A stretch of 64,000 nucleotides of DNA from contig JAWLGU010000001.1 of assembly GCA_041690675.1 (NCBI GenBank), positions 74,368 through 138,367 on the forward strand, given 5' to 3'. Below, one piece after another: positions 9,030-16,350 of the stretch. This stretch comes from UBA7803 sp041690675 (GTDB taxonomy: Bacteria; Pseudomonadota; Gammaproteobacteria; Pseudomonadales; Azotimanducaceae). How positions within the stretch are numbered: position 1 is the stretch's first letter; each line of letters begins with the position of its first letter. The notes below the pieces were generated by a model. The model was given only the letters and a program-made list of their open reading frames with translations, did no database searches and was not told the origin of the DNA. The translations under genes were made by a program, and so were the position numbers.

Positions 9030-9499
9030 TCGTGCAGCTGAGCCTGAATGTAGTTCTCGAGCCCCATCTGGTCGATGAGGCCGAGCTGGGTCTCGATCCA
9101 GTCGATGTGCCCCTCCTCGGAGGCGAGGATCTTCTCGAACAGTGCCCGGCTCACGTAGTCACTCACCCCCTCGCAGTGACCCACCGCCTCCCGCAGCACC
9201 GGCAGCCCTTCCATCTCCAGCTTGAGATCACATTCGAGCATCTCTCGAACGGTCTGGCCCACGTACAGCTTGCCGAGAGCCTGCAGGTTGGGCAGGCCTT
9301 CGAGGAACAGAATCCGCTCCATCAGCTCGTCGGCGTGCTTCATCTCGTCGATGGACTCTTCCCGCTCGTGCTCCGCCAGGCGCTTCAACCCCATGTCCTC
9401 CAGCATTTTGGCGTGGAGAAAGTACTGATTGATTGCGGTGAGCTCGTTCTTCAGCACGCGGTTGAGATAGTCGACGACGCCGGCATCCAATGATTTCAT
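9026..9499 (-). CDS. bfr: Bacterioferritin
   Basis: A 157-residue, haem-binding iron-storage subunit that assembles into a 24-mer shell. Very close to E. coli Bfr: KNELTAINQYFLHA, ESIDEMKHAD and EEGHIDWIETQL. The ferroxidase centre residues (Glu19, Glu52, His55, Glu95, Glu128, His131) and the haem-ligand Met53 are all present. It is transcribed away from bfd across a 193-bp region that contains Fur-like sites, and is followed with a 4-bp overlap by the dioxygenase gene. Pairing with Bfd matches the known Bfr-Bfd iron-release partnership. Confidence 0.97.
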   Translation of the reverse strand: MKSLDAGVVDYLNRVLKNELTAINQYFLHAKMLEDMGLKRLAEHEREESIDEMKHADELMERILFLEGLPNLQALGKLYVGQTVREMLECDLKLEMEGLPVLREAVGHCEGVSDYVSRALFEKILASEEGHIDWIETQLGLIDQMGLENYIQAQLHE

Positions 9500-9573
9500 G
9501 AGGTCTTCCTTGGTCTTATGTGTCAGAGAATGCCCGAGGCGCTACCGGCATTCAACGGTAAGTTGCTGATTCT

Positions 9574-9654
9574 GCGAATGAAACTCGTTCTCGACGGGGA
9601 GCGATTGCGAATGATAACGACATGCCGTTGCAATCGAGAATGATTTGCATTTAA
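9574..9654. promoter_or_regulatory. Three Fur-box-like sites between bfr and bfd
   Basis: This AT-rich gap in otherwise GC-rich DNA holds three 19-bp windows resembling the Fur consensus GATAATGATAATCATTATC: 9574-9592 (gcgaatgaaactcgttctc, 13 of 19 matches), 9607-9625 (gcgaatgataacgacatgc, 11 of 19, nearly all in the left half) and 9636-9654 (gagaatgatttgcatttaa, 12 of 19). They sit upstream of both the bfr start (9499) and the bfd start (9693). Fur control is inferred from resemblance and from known regulation of these genes. Confidence 0.5.
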
Positions 9655-9692
9655 ATGAGGCCGTTAACCGGGACTCGAGTTTTTCGACCGCC

Positions 9693-9878
9693 ATGTTCGT
9701 CTGTGTCTGCCGAGCCGTGACCGACCACCAGATCCGGGAAGCCGTCGACGATGGCGTCCACCACGTCGAGCAACTCGAGGAGCTGTGCGGCGTGGGCGCC
9801 GGCTGCGGAAGCTGCAAAGCGCTCGCCCAGCAGCTCATCGAAGCCCGACTCGCCGAGGGACAGGCCTACGCCGCCTAG
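9693..9878 (+). CDS. bfd: Bacterioferritin-associated ferredoxin
   Basis: A 61-residue [2Fe-2S] protein. Cluster cysteines Cys4, Cys6, Cys38 and Cys41 have exactly the spacing of characterised Bfd (CxC near the N-terminus, then CGSC). Bfd docks on bacterioferritin and passes an electron to the haem so that stored ferric iron is reduced and released. Start ATG 9693 puts the first cysteines at the canonical positions; the upstream in-frame codon at 9645 would run back through the Fur-like site. It is divergent from bfr. Confidence 0.95.
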   Translation: MFVCVCRAVTDHQIREAVDDGVHHVEQLEELCGVGAGCGSCKALAQQLIEARLAEGQAYAA

Positions 9879-9886
9879 CGCGTCCG

Positions 9887-10405
9887 CTAGTAATCCACCT
9901 GATCGTCCACGGCGTGCCCCCGTTTGGGAATCAGCATGGCCCGCTCGAAGCTGATGACCTCGGTCCCGTCCTGCTTGAAGCCGCGGCTGCGGATGGTGAC
10001 GATGCCCTGATGGGGCCGTGACTTCGACTCGCGGATGGCGAGCACCTCGGACTCGGCGTAGAGGGTGTCGCCCACGAACACCGGTCCCGTGAGCTTGACG
10101 TCGCTCCAGCCGAGGTTGGCGATGGTCTTCTGGCTGACGTCCGAGACCGACATGCCGGTGACCAGCGACAGGGTCAGGCAGGAATTCACCAGCACCCGAC
10201 CGAACTCGCTCTTCGCCCCGTACTCGCGGTCGAAATGCAACGGGTGCTGGTTCATGGTCAACAGGGTGAACCAGGTGTTGTCGGTTTCCGTAATGGTGCG
10301 CCCGGGGCGGTGCTCGTAGACGTCCCCGACCTGGAAGTCTTCCAGGTAGCGCCCGTAGGACTCCCGATACCGCTGCTTACCCACCGGCTTCGCCTGCGCA
10401 ACCAT
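9887..10405 (-). CDS. MaoC-family dehydratase
   Basis: A 172-residue single hot-dog-fold protein. YLEDFQVGDVYEHRPGRTITETD and TMNQHPLHFD, with the Asp/His hydratase pair region, match MaoC-like (R)-specific hydratases; the nearest well-known relatives act on mesaconyl- or enoyl-CoA. It lies 28 bp downstream of an enoyl-CoA hydratase gene on the same strand with a strong AAGGAGAG Shine-Dalgarno sequence, so the two probably act in one acyl-CoA pathway. Substrate not determined. Confidence 0.88.
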   Translation of the reverse strand: MVAQAKPVGKQRYRESYGRYLEDFQVGDVYEHRPGRTITETDNTWFTLLTMNQHPLHFDREYGAKSEFGRVLVNSCLTLSLVTGMSVSDVSQKTIANLGWSDVKLTGPVFVGDTLYAESEVLAIRESKSRPHQGIVTIRSRGFKQDGTEVISFERAMLIPKRGHAVDDQVDY

Positions 10406-10433
10406 CGTCTCGCTCTCCTTCTTGATCTCGTCC

Positions 10434-11219
10434 TCAGCGCCCCACGTACACGGGTTCGCGCTTCTCCAGAAACGCGCGAACGCCTTCCTTCGAATCTTCG
10501 GTCTGGCGCAGCCGGGTGATCTGCTCGATGGCCCAGCGGCCGGTGTCGCGCCAATCGGGCTCCAGGGTGCGCCTGAGCCCCGCCTTCAGGGCCTGCACCG
10601 CCAACGGCGGATTGGCCGCGATCTTCTCGGCCAGGGCGAGCGCCGTGGGCATGAGCGCGTCGGCCGGCACGACCCGGGACACCAGCCCCATCTGCCGGGC
10701 GGTCTGTGCATCGATGACGTCGCCGGTGAACAGCAGCTCCGCCGCCCGCTCGCGGCCCACGAGCTGCGCCAGCCGCCCCAGGCCGGGCGCATCGCAGCAC
10801 AATCCCCGGACCACGAACAGCTCACCGAACCGCGCCTGCTCCGACGCCACGCGGATATCGGCCATCAGGGCCAGCTCCATGCCCCAGCCCACCGCGGCGC
10901 CGTTCACCGCCGCGATCACCGGGATGTCGGTGTAGAGCAGCGCGTCCGCCGCGGGCGTGAGCCCCCCGGTGCGCTTGCTCCGCTCGGCGAACTCCGGCGG
11001 CGGGCCTTCGCTGCTGCCGAGGATCTGCTTGACGTCGTCGCCTGCACAGAACGCCCGCCCCTTGCCGGTGATGACCAGCGCCCGCACCGTGGCACCGCGA
11101 ACCGTGTCCTCCAGCTCGGCGTAGAGCTGGTAGTTCAGCGAGTTCATGGCCTCCGGCCGGTTCAGCGTGATGATCCCGACGTGACCCTGAACATCGTATT
11201 CGAGCACCTGCTCAGGCAT
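10434..11219 (-). CDS. Enoyl-CoA hydratase/isomerase family protein
   Basis: A 261-residue crotonase-fold enzyme. It has ITLNRPEAMNSLN, the CoA/oxyanion segment RAFCAGDDVKQI and AAVNGAAVGWGMELALMADIRVAS, then the FGELFVVRGLCCDAPGLGRL region. The start is ATG 11219. The second oxyanion loop has the usual glycines, but the catalytic acids of true hydratases are not clearly conserved: the block reads FGELFVVRGLCCDAPG where hydratases read FxxPExxLGxxPG. An isomerase or other crotonase activity is therefore possible. First gene of a pair with the MaoC-like gene. Confidence 0.88.
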   Translation of the reverse strand: MPEQVLEYDVQGHVGIITLNRPEAMNSLNYQLYAELEDTVRGATVRALVITGKGRAFCAGDDVKQILGSSEGPPPEFAERSKRTGGLTPAADALLYTDIPVIAAVNGAAVGWGMELALMADIRVASEQARFGELFVVRGLCCDAPGLGRLAQLVGRERAAELLFTGDVIDAQTARQMGLVSRVVPADALMPTALALAEKIAANPPLAVQALKAGLRRTLEPDWRDTGRWAIEQITRLRQTEDSKEGVRAFLEKREPVYVGR

Positions 11220-11296
11220 CTCATTTCCCTCCCGGAAATGAAACGCATCATAGCGACTCCCGCCCCCGTCTGGCGAGGCAGCGTCTTCCGGGGCGC

Positions 11297-11689
11297 TCAG
11301 CGGGAGCGGCTCGCCTGGCGCTCGCGCATTTCCTCTTCCTCCACCGTGTACAGCGCCTCGGGCTTCGCGTCGAGCCGCTCACGGGGTATGGGCTCGCCGC
11401 TCTCGTCGGAAAGGCCATAGGTGCCTTGCTCGATCTTCTCCAGCGCCCGCTCCACCTCGGCCAGGCGGAGCATCTCCAGGTCCTGCAGGCTCTGATCGAT
11501 CTCCTGCTGGGCCAGGCTCGACGCCTCGTCGGCGTCGTCGCCGGGTACTTCCCTGTCGTCTTCCTGCAAGTGCTGCGCTTCCAGACTGATGTCGCCCTTC
11601 ACCTCCAGGAGCTCCTCGCGCAGAGCTTCCAGGCGCTCCCGCTGAGCCTCCAGGAAGTCCTCGTCCATGTGAGCATCCTCGTCGCTCAT
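11297..11689 (-). CDS. DksA/TraR-family protein lacking the zinc-finger cysteines
   Basis: A 130-residue acidic protein. The N-terminal two-thirds is a long charged coiled coil with the DxxDxA-like segment GDDADEASSLAQQEI. The C-terminal part, IEQGTYGLSDESGEPIPRERL, aligns with the DksA zinc-finger region, whose usual form is GTYGxCxxCGexI. All four cysteines are absent here. DksA relatives bind the RNA polymerase secondary channel and act with ppGpp; cysteine-poor paralogues exist that still function. Whether this one does is unknown. Stand-alone gene; an internal ATG at 11668 is an alternative start. Confidence 0.75.
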   Translation of the reverse strand: MSDEDAHMDEDFLEAQRERLEALREELLEVKGDISLEAQHLQEDDREVPGDDADEASSLAQQEIDQSLQDLEMLRLAEVERALEKIEQGTYGLSDESGEPIPRERLDAKPEALYTVEEEEMRERQASRSR

Positions 11690-11820
11690 GCTGCTGCCCT
11701 TCTACCTGCCAGGTGCCCCCGAGGGAGCAAGTTGCGTGCCGCGCGACCGGCGCGAGGTGCGCGCCATGGGCTGGCGCGAAAGCTGCTTGCTGCAGGCAGA
11801 CGACGAACCCGGAGCCTCCC

Positions 11821-12057
11821 ATGAAGTTCACAGCCCATATACGCCCGCGCGTCGTGCGCCCGCTTGCCATGGCTGGGCTGCTGTGCCTGCTGACCGCCGG
11901 CTGTGGTGAAGGTGACCAGGTGCCCGATGCGCCCGGTTATCCGACCACCGAAGGCAACGGGTACGGCCGGGACGATACGGTGCCGCTGCCCGGTACCCGC
12001 CCGGTGGACGGGGCGGAGGAAACGCCAGAAGCGGACGACGACGGGCCGGAGGGATGA
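11821..12057 (+). CDS. Small predicted lipoprotein of unknown function
   Basis: 78 residues. ATG 11821 is preceded by a GGAG Shine-Dalgarno sequence. A basic N-terminus is followed by a hydrophobic stretch ending in LTAGC (lipobox, Cys28). The rest is acidic and rich in Pro, Gly, Asp and Glu, with no recognisable domain. It precedes the GrdB-like gene on the same strand by 53 bp. The signal and lipobox make it likely real; function cannot be assigned. Confidence 0.55.
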   Translation: MKFTAHIRPRVVRPLAMAGLLCLLTAGCGEGDQVPDAPGYPTTEGNGYGRDDTVPLPGTRPVDGAEETPEADDDGPEG

Positions 12058-12110
12058 CCCCGGAGCCGGGCACTCATGCATCCTGCGGCGGGGGCGTGTA
12101 TGGTAGCCGC

Positions 12111-12998
12111 ATGAGCGAGCCCATCGACTACATTCAGCGCACCCGCGACCAGTACGCGGCGCTCGGCTACCCGCCTTATCAGTGGGTATACAACGACGAC
12201 GATCCGCCGCTCACCCCGCTCGACAAGCCCGTGGCGGAGTGCCGGGTGGGCCTGATCGCCTCCGGCGGCGTGTACGTCAAAGGCCAGGTGGCGTTCCACT
12301 TCAAGGACGACACGAGTTTCCGCGAGATCCCGCGGGACGTGGACTACCGCGATCTCCGGGTGACCCACTTCGCCTACGATCTCACCGACGCCCGGGCCGA
12401 TCCCAACGTCGTGTTCCCCCTGCATACCCTGCTCGATCTCGAGCAGCTCGGTCGAGTCGGTCAGGTGGGTCCTTACGCCTACGCGTTCATGGGCGGCATC
12501 TACTCGTCTCGACGGGTGCGGGAGGAGCTGGCGGGCCCCCTGGCAGACCGGCTCCAGCGGGACGAGGTAGACGCCGCCATATTGGTACCCGTCTGACCCG
12601 TCTGTCACCAATCCGTGGGATTGGTCGCCAGAGAGATCGAACGCCGAGGCATCGCCACGGTGTCCCTGTCCAGCGCCCGCAGCGTAACCGCGGCGGTTCG
12701 GCCGCCGCGGGCGGTGTTCGTGGATTTTCCCCTGGGCCACACCGCCGGAAAGCGCGGCGATATCGCGTTGCAGCGGCACATCATGCTGGAGGCGCTGGCG
12801 GCCCTGGAGGAGGTGGATGAACCCGGCACCATCCGCGACCTTCCCTACCGTTGGGCCAAGACGGACGAGTGGAAGAGCCGGGTGATGCGCCCGCAGCCCG
12901 CGTCAGGCGAGCACCAGGACGACCGTACGCCGCGCAGCTCCGAGCCCCAGTACCAGTACCCGGAAGACCGGGAGGCCGCCGAGGGCCCTGCGGCGTAG
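12111..12998 (+). CDS. GrdB-like selenoprotein with in-frame TGA (Sec162)
   Basis: Reading through the TGA at 12594-12596 gives one 295-residue protein of the glycine/sarcosine/betaine reductase selenoprotein B-related family. Before the TGA: YIQRTRDQYAALGYPPYQW, RVGLIASGGVY, RVTHFAYDLTDARADPN, AFMGGIYSSRRV. After it, in the same frame: PVCHQSVGLVAREIE, PRAVFVDFPLGHTAGK and PGTIRDLPYRW. The TGA falls in VPV-U-PVCHQS, exactly where the family has its redox UxxC or CxxC pair (U162, C165). A perfect hairpin follows (see 12594-12625). Homology continues without frameshift on both sides, which argues against a pseudogene. The last 25-30 residues are not family-like and are encoded in the repeat shared with the nqrF end. 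Catalytic role unknown; probably thiol redox chemistry. Confidence 0.85.
12594..12625 (+). promoter_or_regulatory. Candidate bacterial SECIS element after the TGA
   Basis: Ten bases after the TGA (12594-12596) lies a perfect 8-bp inverted repeat, ACCAATCC (12607-12614) and GGATTGGT (12618-12625), with a GTG loop (12615-12617). Bacterial SECIS hairpins lie inside the coding region about 11 nt downstream of the UGA and present a G in the apical loop for SelB binding, as in E. coli fdhF. Spacing, stem length and loop G all fit. Assignment is by structure only. Confidence 0.7.
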
Positions 12999-13111
12999 CC
13001 GCCGACGCCGCCCAGCAGGATGTTTTCCGGCTCGACCCCGAGATCGTCGAGCATCTGCATCACCGCCGCGATCATGGGCGGCGGCCCGCACAGGTAGTAC
13101 TCGCAGTCCTC
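12966..13111 (-). pseudogene. Displaced 3' fragment of nqrF (repeat copy A)
   Basis: Bases 13014-13111 are identical over 98 bp to 16436-16533, inside the real nqrF, and encode its C-terminus (EDCEYYLCGPPPMIAAV through PENILL). Bases 12966-13004 are identical over 39 bp to 16351-16389, just beyond the real nqrF stop. Between the two blocks copy A lacks 37 bp and has three substitutions, so the ending LLDDFGG-stop becomes LLGGVGGY and the stop is lost. There is no start codon or upstream nqrF sequence. It is a dead fragment left by duplication, lying between the GrdB-like gene and the glycosyltransferase gene. Confidence 0.88.
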
Positions 13112-13127
13112 ACCGGCCGACCCGGAC

Positions 13128-15095
13128 CTATGCCATAGCCGATCGAGCCAGGTTCGCCAGATCCTCTGGACTGTAAGTGTCGGCGAGCTGGAGCTGATTT
13201 CCGCCTTCCCCAATGTTCACGGAGTAGAGGTTCACGATCTGGCTGGCCGGCACCTGAGAGAAGTCAGGCCAGACTGGCGCGACTTGCGCAACCAGAAATC
13301 CTTCCCGGAGCGCGACTCGATTGAGCCAGATGTCGTCAGCCGTGGGACACGTGCGGCCGAAGGCCGTGCCGTAGCGCTTCAGGTCGCGCAGGAAGCGTGC
13401 GGGGTAGATCACGCCACTCGCGCCGATGGCGAAGTTCAGGGGGTGGGGCTGGGTGTCGGTTGCCGGCTCCCAGCTTCCATAGGGCTCGAAACGATGGGCA
13501 TTGAGCCGCATCCGGCGCGCCCTATGGCAATGAATGTGCTTCGGGTCACGTTCGTGAGCGCGCGCCAGCGCCGCCAGCCAGTCTGGCGTGTAGATGATGT
13601 CGTCATCCGCAGTGACCAGGGGGTCATCGAGCCGGGATTCAGAAGCAACGTATGGAAAATACTTGGTGTGAGGCCCCAGATCCGCTGTGTAGCGAATCTC
13701 CAGCCCCCGGTCTTGCAGGCGGCGAAGGGCATCGGGCAACGCATTGTCGGCTTCCTCCTCCGCTAGCCAGAGGATCAACCGTTTCGGTTTCAGCGCGCCT
13801 CTGGCGATGGACTCGATGGCCAGGTGCGCCGAAGGAATGCGTTTGGAATGGGACGTCATCGACACCACCGGGCCTGCCGGATCGAGGAGCGACGCTTGGC
13901 ACCGCCGGTTCACTCTCTCCAGCCGCAGACGGCGCAGCCATGGCCCGACGGCCCGGATGTTTGCCTGCGCTGGTCGCGTCACGACATCCGTCTCCCTCCG
14001 CAAACGGGTCGTCAGCTTCCATCGGCGCTTCAATACGTCGCTCTTGGTGCGCGCGATTTCCGCATCACGCGCCCGCCGCAGGGCCTCGAGTTGCTCCTCG
14101 TCCACCTCGCAAGCGTGCGATAGAAGCGCACCGAGATCGTGGAAATCGAGCGTTCCCAGCTTGTGCGTCGTAACAAGGACGTTCGTTCCCTGCTCGACAT
14201 GTATCCCCTTCATTCCTCCTTCGCGGGCGGCGTACCGCCCCTTGTAGAACGTTGCATCGTCCAGCAGCCGAAATGCGTGAGACGGCAGGTGGCGCGCCTC
14301 CCAGCCCCCCGGCGGCTTCTCGTACCGGTGAACATACGGGCTGGCCGCATCTGCCACGTAAAGGTTGCCGTCGGCATCGAAACTCAGCCCGTGCGGGCAA
14401 ACGCTTCCCTCCAGAATGGAATCCGGCGTCGTGTGCCGGTCCAGCTCCGGCGTGTTCCGGAACAGCCCGACCTGGCCCTGAACGTGATTGCTGACCGCGA
14501 TCCACTGGTGGTCGGGGCTGAGACTGATGCCATCGGGAATCTGCAGGGTCTTCTCGATTCGAATCCCCTCATTGACGATTCCGGCGGATTCGCCCAGCGT
14601 AATGACATGGCTGGTGATGAAATGCCACTGGTCGCTGCAGACCAGGGCCCGGTAGCGGTCGTCTCCGATGCCGTAAGCTGCCACTGATCCGGGAGTCTTC
14701 ACCACGGCGTTCAGATAGCCTCTGCCGCTGACGACCAGCCGGGGATCGACGCGCACGTCCCGTCCGGCCGCCGCCGGTTCCGGCACCTGCACAATGACGA
14801 CGTCACCCCCTCGATTGCATACCAGCAGATGATCGTTGTCCAGAAACGCGCATCCGTGAGGCTGGGAGAATTTGTCGGACGACAACACGACATAACCGGT
14901 CAGTCGAATGTCCGGCGCCTTGTCATAGCATCGGACAATGTCTAGCGAGAATACGTAGACGTTGTTCCTGCTGAAGGCCGCGAGGGCCAGACGGGACCCG
15001 TCGGCCGACACCGCGACATCCTCGGTTCGTCCGATTTCCGTCAATGCGGCCAGAACCAGATCCGGGGCATCGAAGTCTATTCGGCCATTATCCAC
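13128..15095 (-). CDS. Beta-propeller (NHL/SMP-30-like) fused to a glycosyltransferase
   Basis: 655 residues. Residues about 10-330 contain repeated propeller-blade motifs (EDVAVSADGSRLALAA, LQIPDGISLSPDHQWIAVSN, CPHGLSFDADGNLYVADA). A basic, helical linker follows at about 330-400. Residues about 405-655 look like a GT-A glycosyltransferase: PVVSMTSHSKRI, an ILWLAEEE strand and the metal-binding TADDDIIYTPDW (Asp497-499), then ASGVIYPARFLRDL and a TADDIWLNRVAL segment. No signal peptide or membrane helix. Start GTG 15095 follows a strong GAGGAGGGAG Shine-Dalgarno sequence. Base composition is visibly less GC-rich than its neighbours and it lies inside the segment bounded by nqrF repeats, so transfer is likely. 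Substrate unknown. Confidence 0.72.
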   Translation of the reverse strand: MDNGRIDFDAPDLVLAALTEIGRTEDVAVSADGSRLALAAFSRNNVYVFSLDIVRCYDKAPDIRLTGYVVLSSDKFSQPHGCAFLDNDHLLVCNRGGDVVIVQVPEPAAAGRDVRVDPRLVVSGRGYLNAVVKTPGSVAAYGIGDDRYRALVCSDQWHFITSHVITLGESAGIVNEGIRIEKTLQIPDGISLSPDHQWIAVSNHVQGQVGLFRNTPELDRHTTPDSILEGSVCPHGLSFDADGNLYVADAASPYVHRYEKPPGGWEARHLPSHAFRLLDDATFYKGRYAAREGGMKGIHVEQGTNVLVTTHKLGTLDFHDLGALLSHACEVDEEQLEALRRARDAEIARTKSDVLKRRWKLTTRLRRETDVVTRPAQANIRAVGPWLRRLRLERVNRRCQASLLDPAGPVVSMTSHSKRIPSAHLAIESIARGALKPKRLILWLAEEEADNALPDALRRLQDRGLEIRYTADLGPHTKYFPYVASESRLDDPLVTADDDIIYTPDWLAALARAHERDPKHIHCHRARRMRLNAHRFEPYGSWEPATDTQPHPLNFAIGASGVIYPARFLRDLKRYGTAFGRTCPTADDIWLNRVALREGFLVAQVAPVWPDFSQVPASQIVNLYSVNIGEGGNQLQLADTYSPEDLANLARSAMA

Positions 15096-15389
15096 TGACT
15101 CCCTCCTCGGCTAACGCGATGCACGCAAGTCCTGAAACCGGCCATGCACGGCTCGGGACAGACCGGACGAAAGCGAGCCTCTTTCGCGGATTATGCCCCA
15201 GATCAGCGACTGTGGATGTGAACGAGAAGTGACCCGCTCGATGCCCTAGACCTTTTTGATCCGGCGCTTTGGCAGCGTTCTATAGGCGCTCCAGGTACGC
15301 CACCGGCAGCGACGACTCCTCCGAGTCGGGAGCAGCACCAGCAGCTGCTCGAGGTATCATGTCGCTCCGAGGGAGATGGAGAGGTCGCC
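15096..15389. other. Intergenic region between divergent genes
   Basis: 294 bp separating the propeller/glycosyltransferase gene from the DUF2785 gene; it must hold both promoters. I see no gene, RNA or clear promoter hexamers. One small perfect hairpin (cgactc-ctcc-gagtcg) is near 15311-15326, of unknown meaning. Confidence 0.4.
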
Positions 15390-16346
15390 GTGGGCGCTCT
15401 GGTCAACAAGCCGCGGGGAAGAGGTAGTTGGTGCGCCGCGCAGGGGCTCGGCTTGCTGGTCCTGGCCCTGAGCCCCCTGGCGTGGGGCACAGTTCCTTCC
15501 GGAGAGCCGGTTACGGGCTGTGCGGCCGACGATGAGAGCCTGGCGCGCTGGCGCGCGGTGCGCGCCGCCCCCGATGACGGGGACCCCAACGTCCTGGCGC
15601 TTCCGCTCGCCGAGTGCCTGGCCTCGGCGAATGCGGAGTTGCGCGACCGCATCGCCTACGAGCTACTCACGTACTGGCTGCGCGAAGGCCGCATTACGCC
15701 CGCCACCGCCGAGGATCTGCGAAGCCGCCTGCAGCCATGGCTATTGAGAAACGAATCCGAGTGGGTATTGGGCCGCGCCTTCGCGGCGCTGGTGCTTTCG
15801 GAGCTCGTGCGGTTCGACACGGGGACACGGCGCTGGGACCGGAGCACGGTGAACGCTGTGCTCGAGGACGCGCTGGACGCCCTGGCCTCGGAGCGTGACT
15901 TTCGCGGGCTGGACGGCGATCTCGGCTGGATTCACGCCATCGCCCACCAGAGCGATCTACTATGGCGGCTGGCGCGGCATCCACTCATCGGCGAGGCGGA
16001 ACTCGCCGCCATACTCGAAGGCGTGGCGTCAAAGGTCGCGCCCGAGGGTAACCACCCTTACGTGTTCGGCGAATTCGACAGGCTGGCTCGGGTGATCGCC
16101 GCTGTGACCGAGCGGGAGCTGCTGGCGGCGGATGTGCTGGAATCCTGGATCGCCCACCTCGCCCGCCCCCGCCACATCAGCGAATGGCGACAGGCGTTCG
16201 CATCGCCCGCGGGCATGGCGGAGCTGCACAATACCAAGGGATTCCTGCGGGCCCTGAGGCAACACCTGCGACCGCCGGAGCACAGCCCGAGTGCCGCGGA
16301 TGGCCGCCTGCGGGCCATCGATGCCGTCCTGGCGGCGTTGCCTTGA
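15390..16346 (+). CDS. DUF2785 domain protein with signal peptide
   Basis: 318 residues. A GTG start at 15390 follows a GGAGAGG Shine-Dalgarno sequence. Residues about 12-32 form a signal peptide (QGLGLLVLALSPLAWGT), so the product is probably periplasmic or exported. The remainder matches DUF2785: RDRIAYELLTYWL, an all-helical body and the characteristic GDLGWIHAIAHQSDLLWRLARHP. Function unknown. It ends 4 bp before repeat copy B, at the right border of the inserted segment, which suggests it arrived with that segment. Confidence 0.75.
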   Translation: MGALVNKPRGRGSWCAAQGLGLLVLALSPLAWGTVPSGEPVTGCAADDESLARWRAVRAAPDDGDPNVLALPLAECLASANAELRDRIAYELLTYWLREGRITPATAEDLRSRLQPWLLRNESEWVLGRAFAALVLSELVRFDTGTRRWDRSTVNAVLEDALDALASERDFRGLDGDLGWIHAIAHQSDLLWRLARHPLIGEAELAAILEGVASKVAPEGNHPYVFGEFDRLARVIAAVTERELLAADVLESWIAHLARPRHISEWRQAFASPAGMAELHNTKGFLRALRQHLRPPEHSPSAADGRLRAIDAVLAALP

Positions 16347-16350
16347 CGAG

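Noticed and set aside
12594..12596. TGA as an ordinary stop or nonsense mutation making the GrdB-like gene a pseudogene
   Set aside because: The reading frame and family homology continue past it without frameshift, the position is the known redox site, and a SECIS-like hairpin follows.
12903..13091. Hydrophobic minus-strand tail resembling a PEP-CTERM-type sorting signal
   Set aside because: No Pro-x-Pro motif, no upstream protein in that frame; an out-of-frame reading of the nqrF fragment.
12845..13213. Minus-strand open frame covering the nqrF fragment as a separate gene
   Set aside because: It is only the displaced nqrF end read into flanking sequence; no start signal or coherent protein.
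13112..16350. Insertion sequence or transposon
   Set aside because: No transposase, no terminal inverted repeats, and the flanking repeats are far too long for a target-site duplication.
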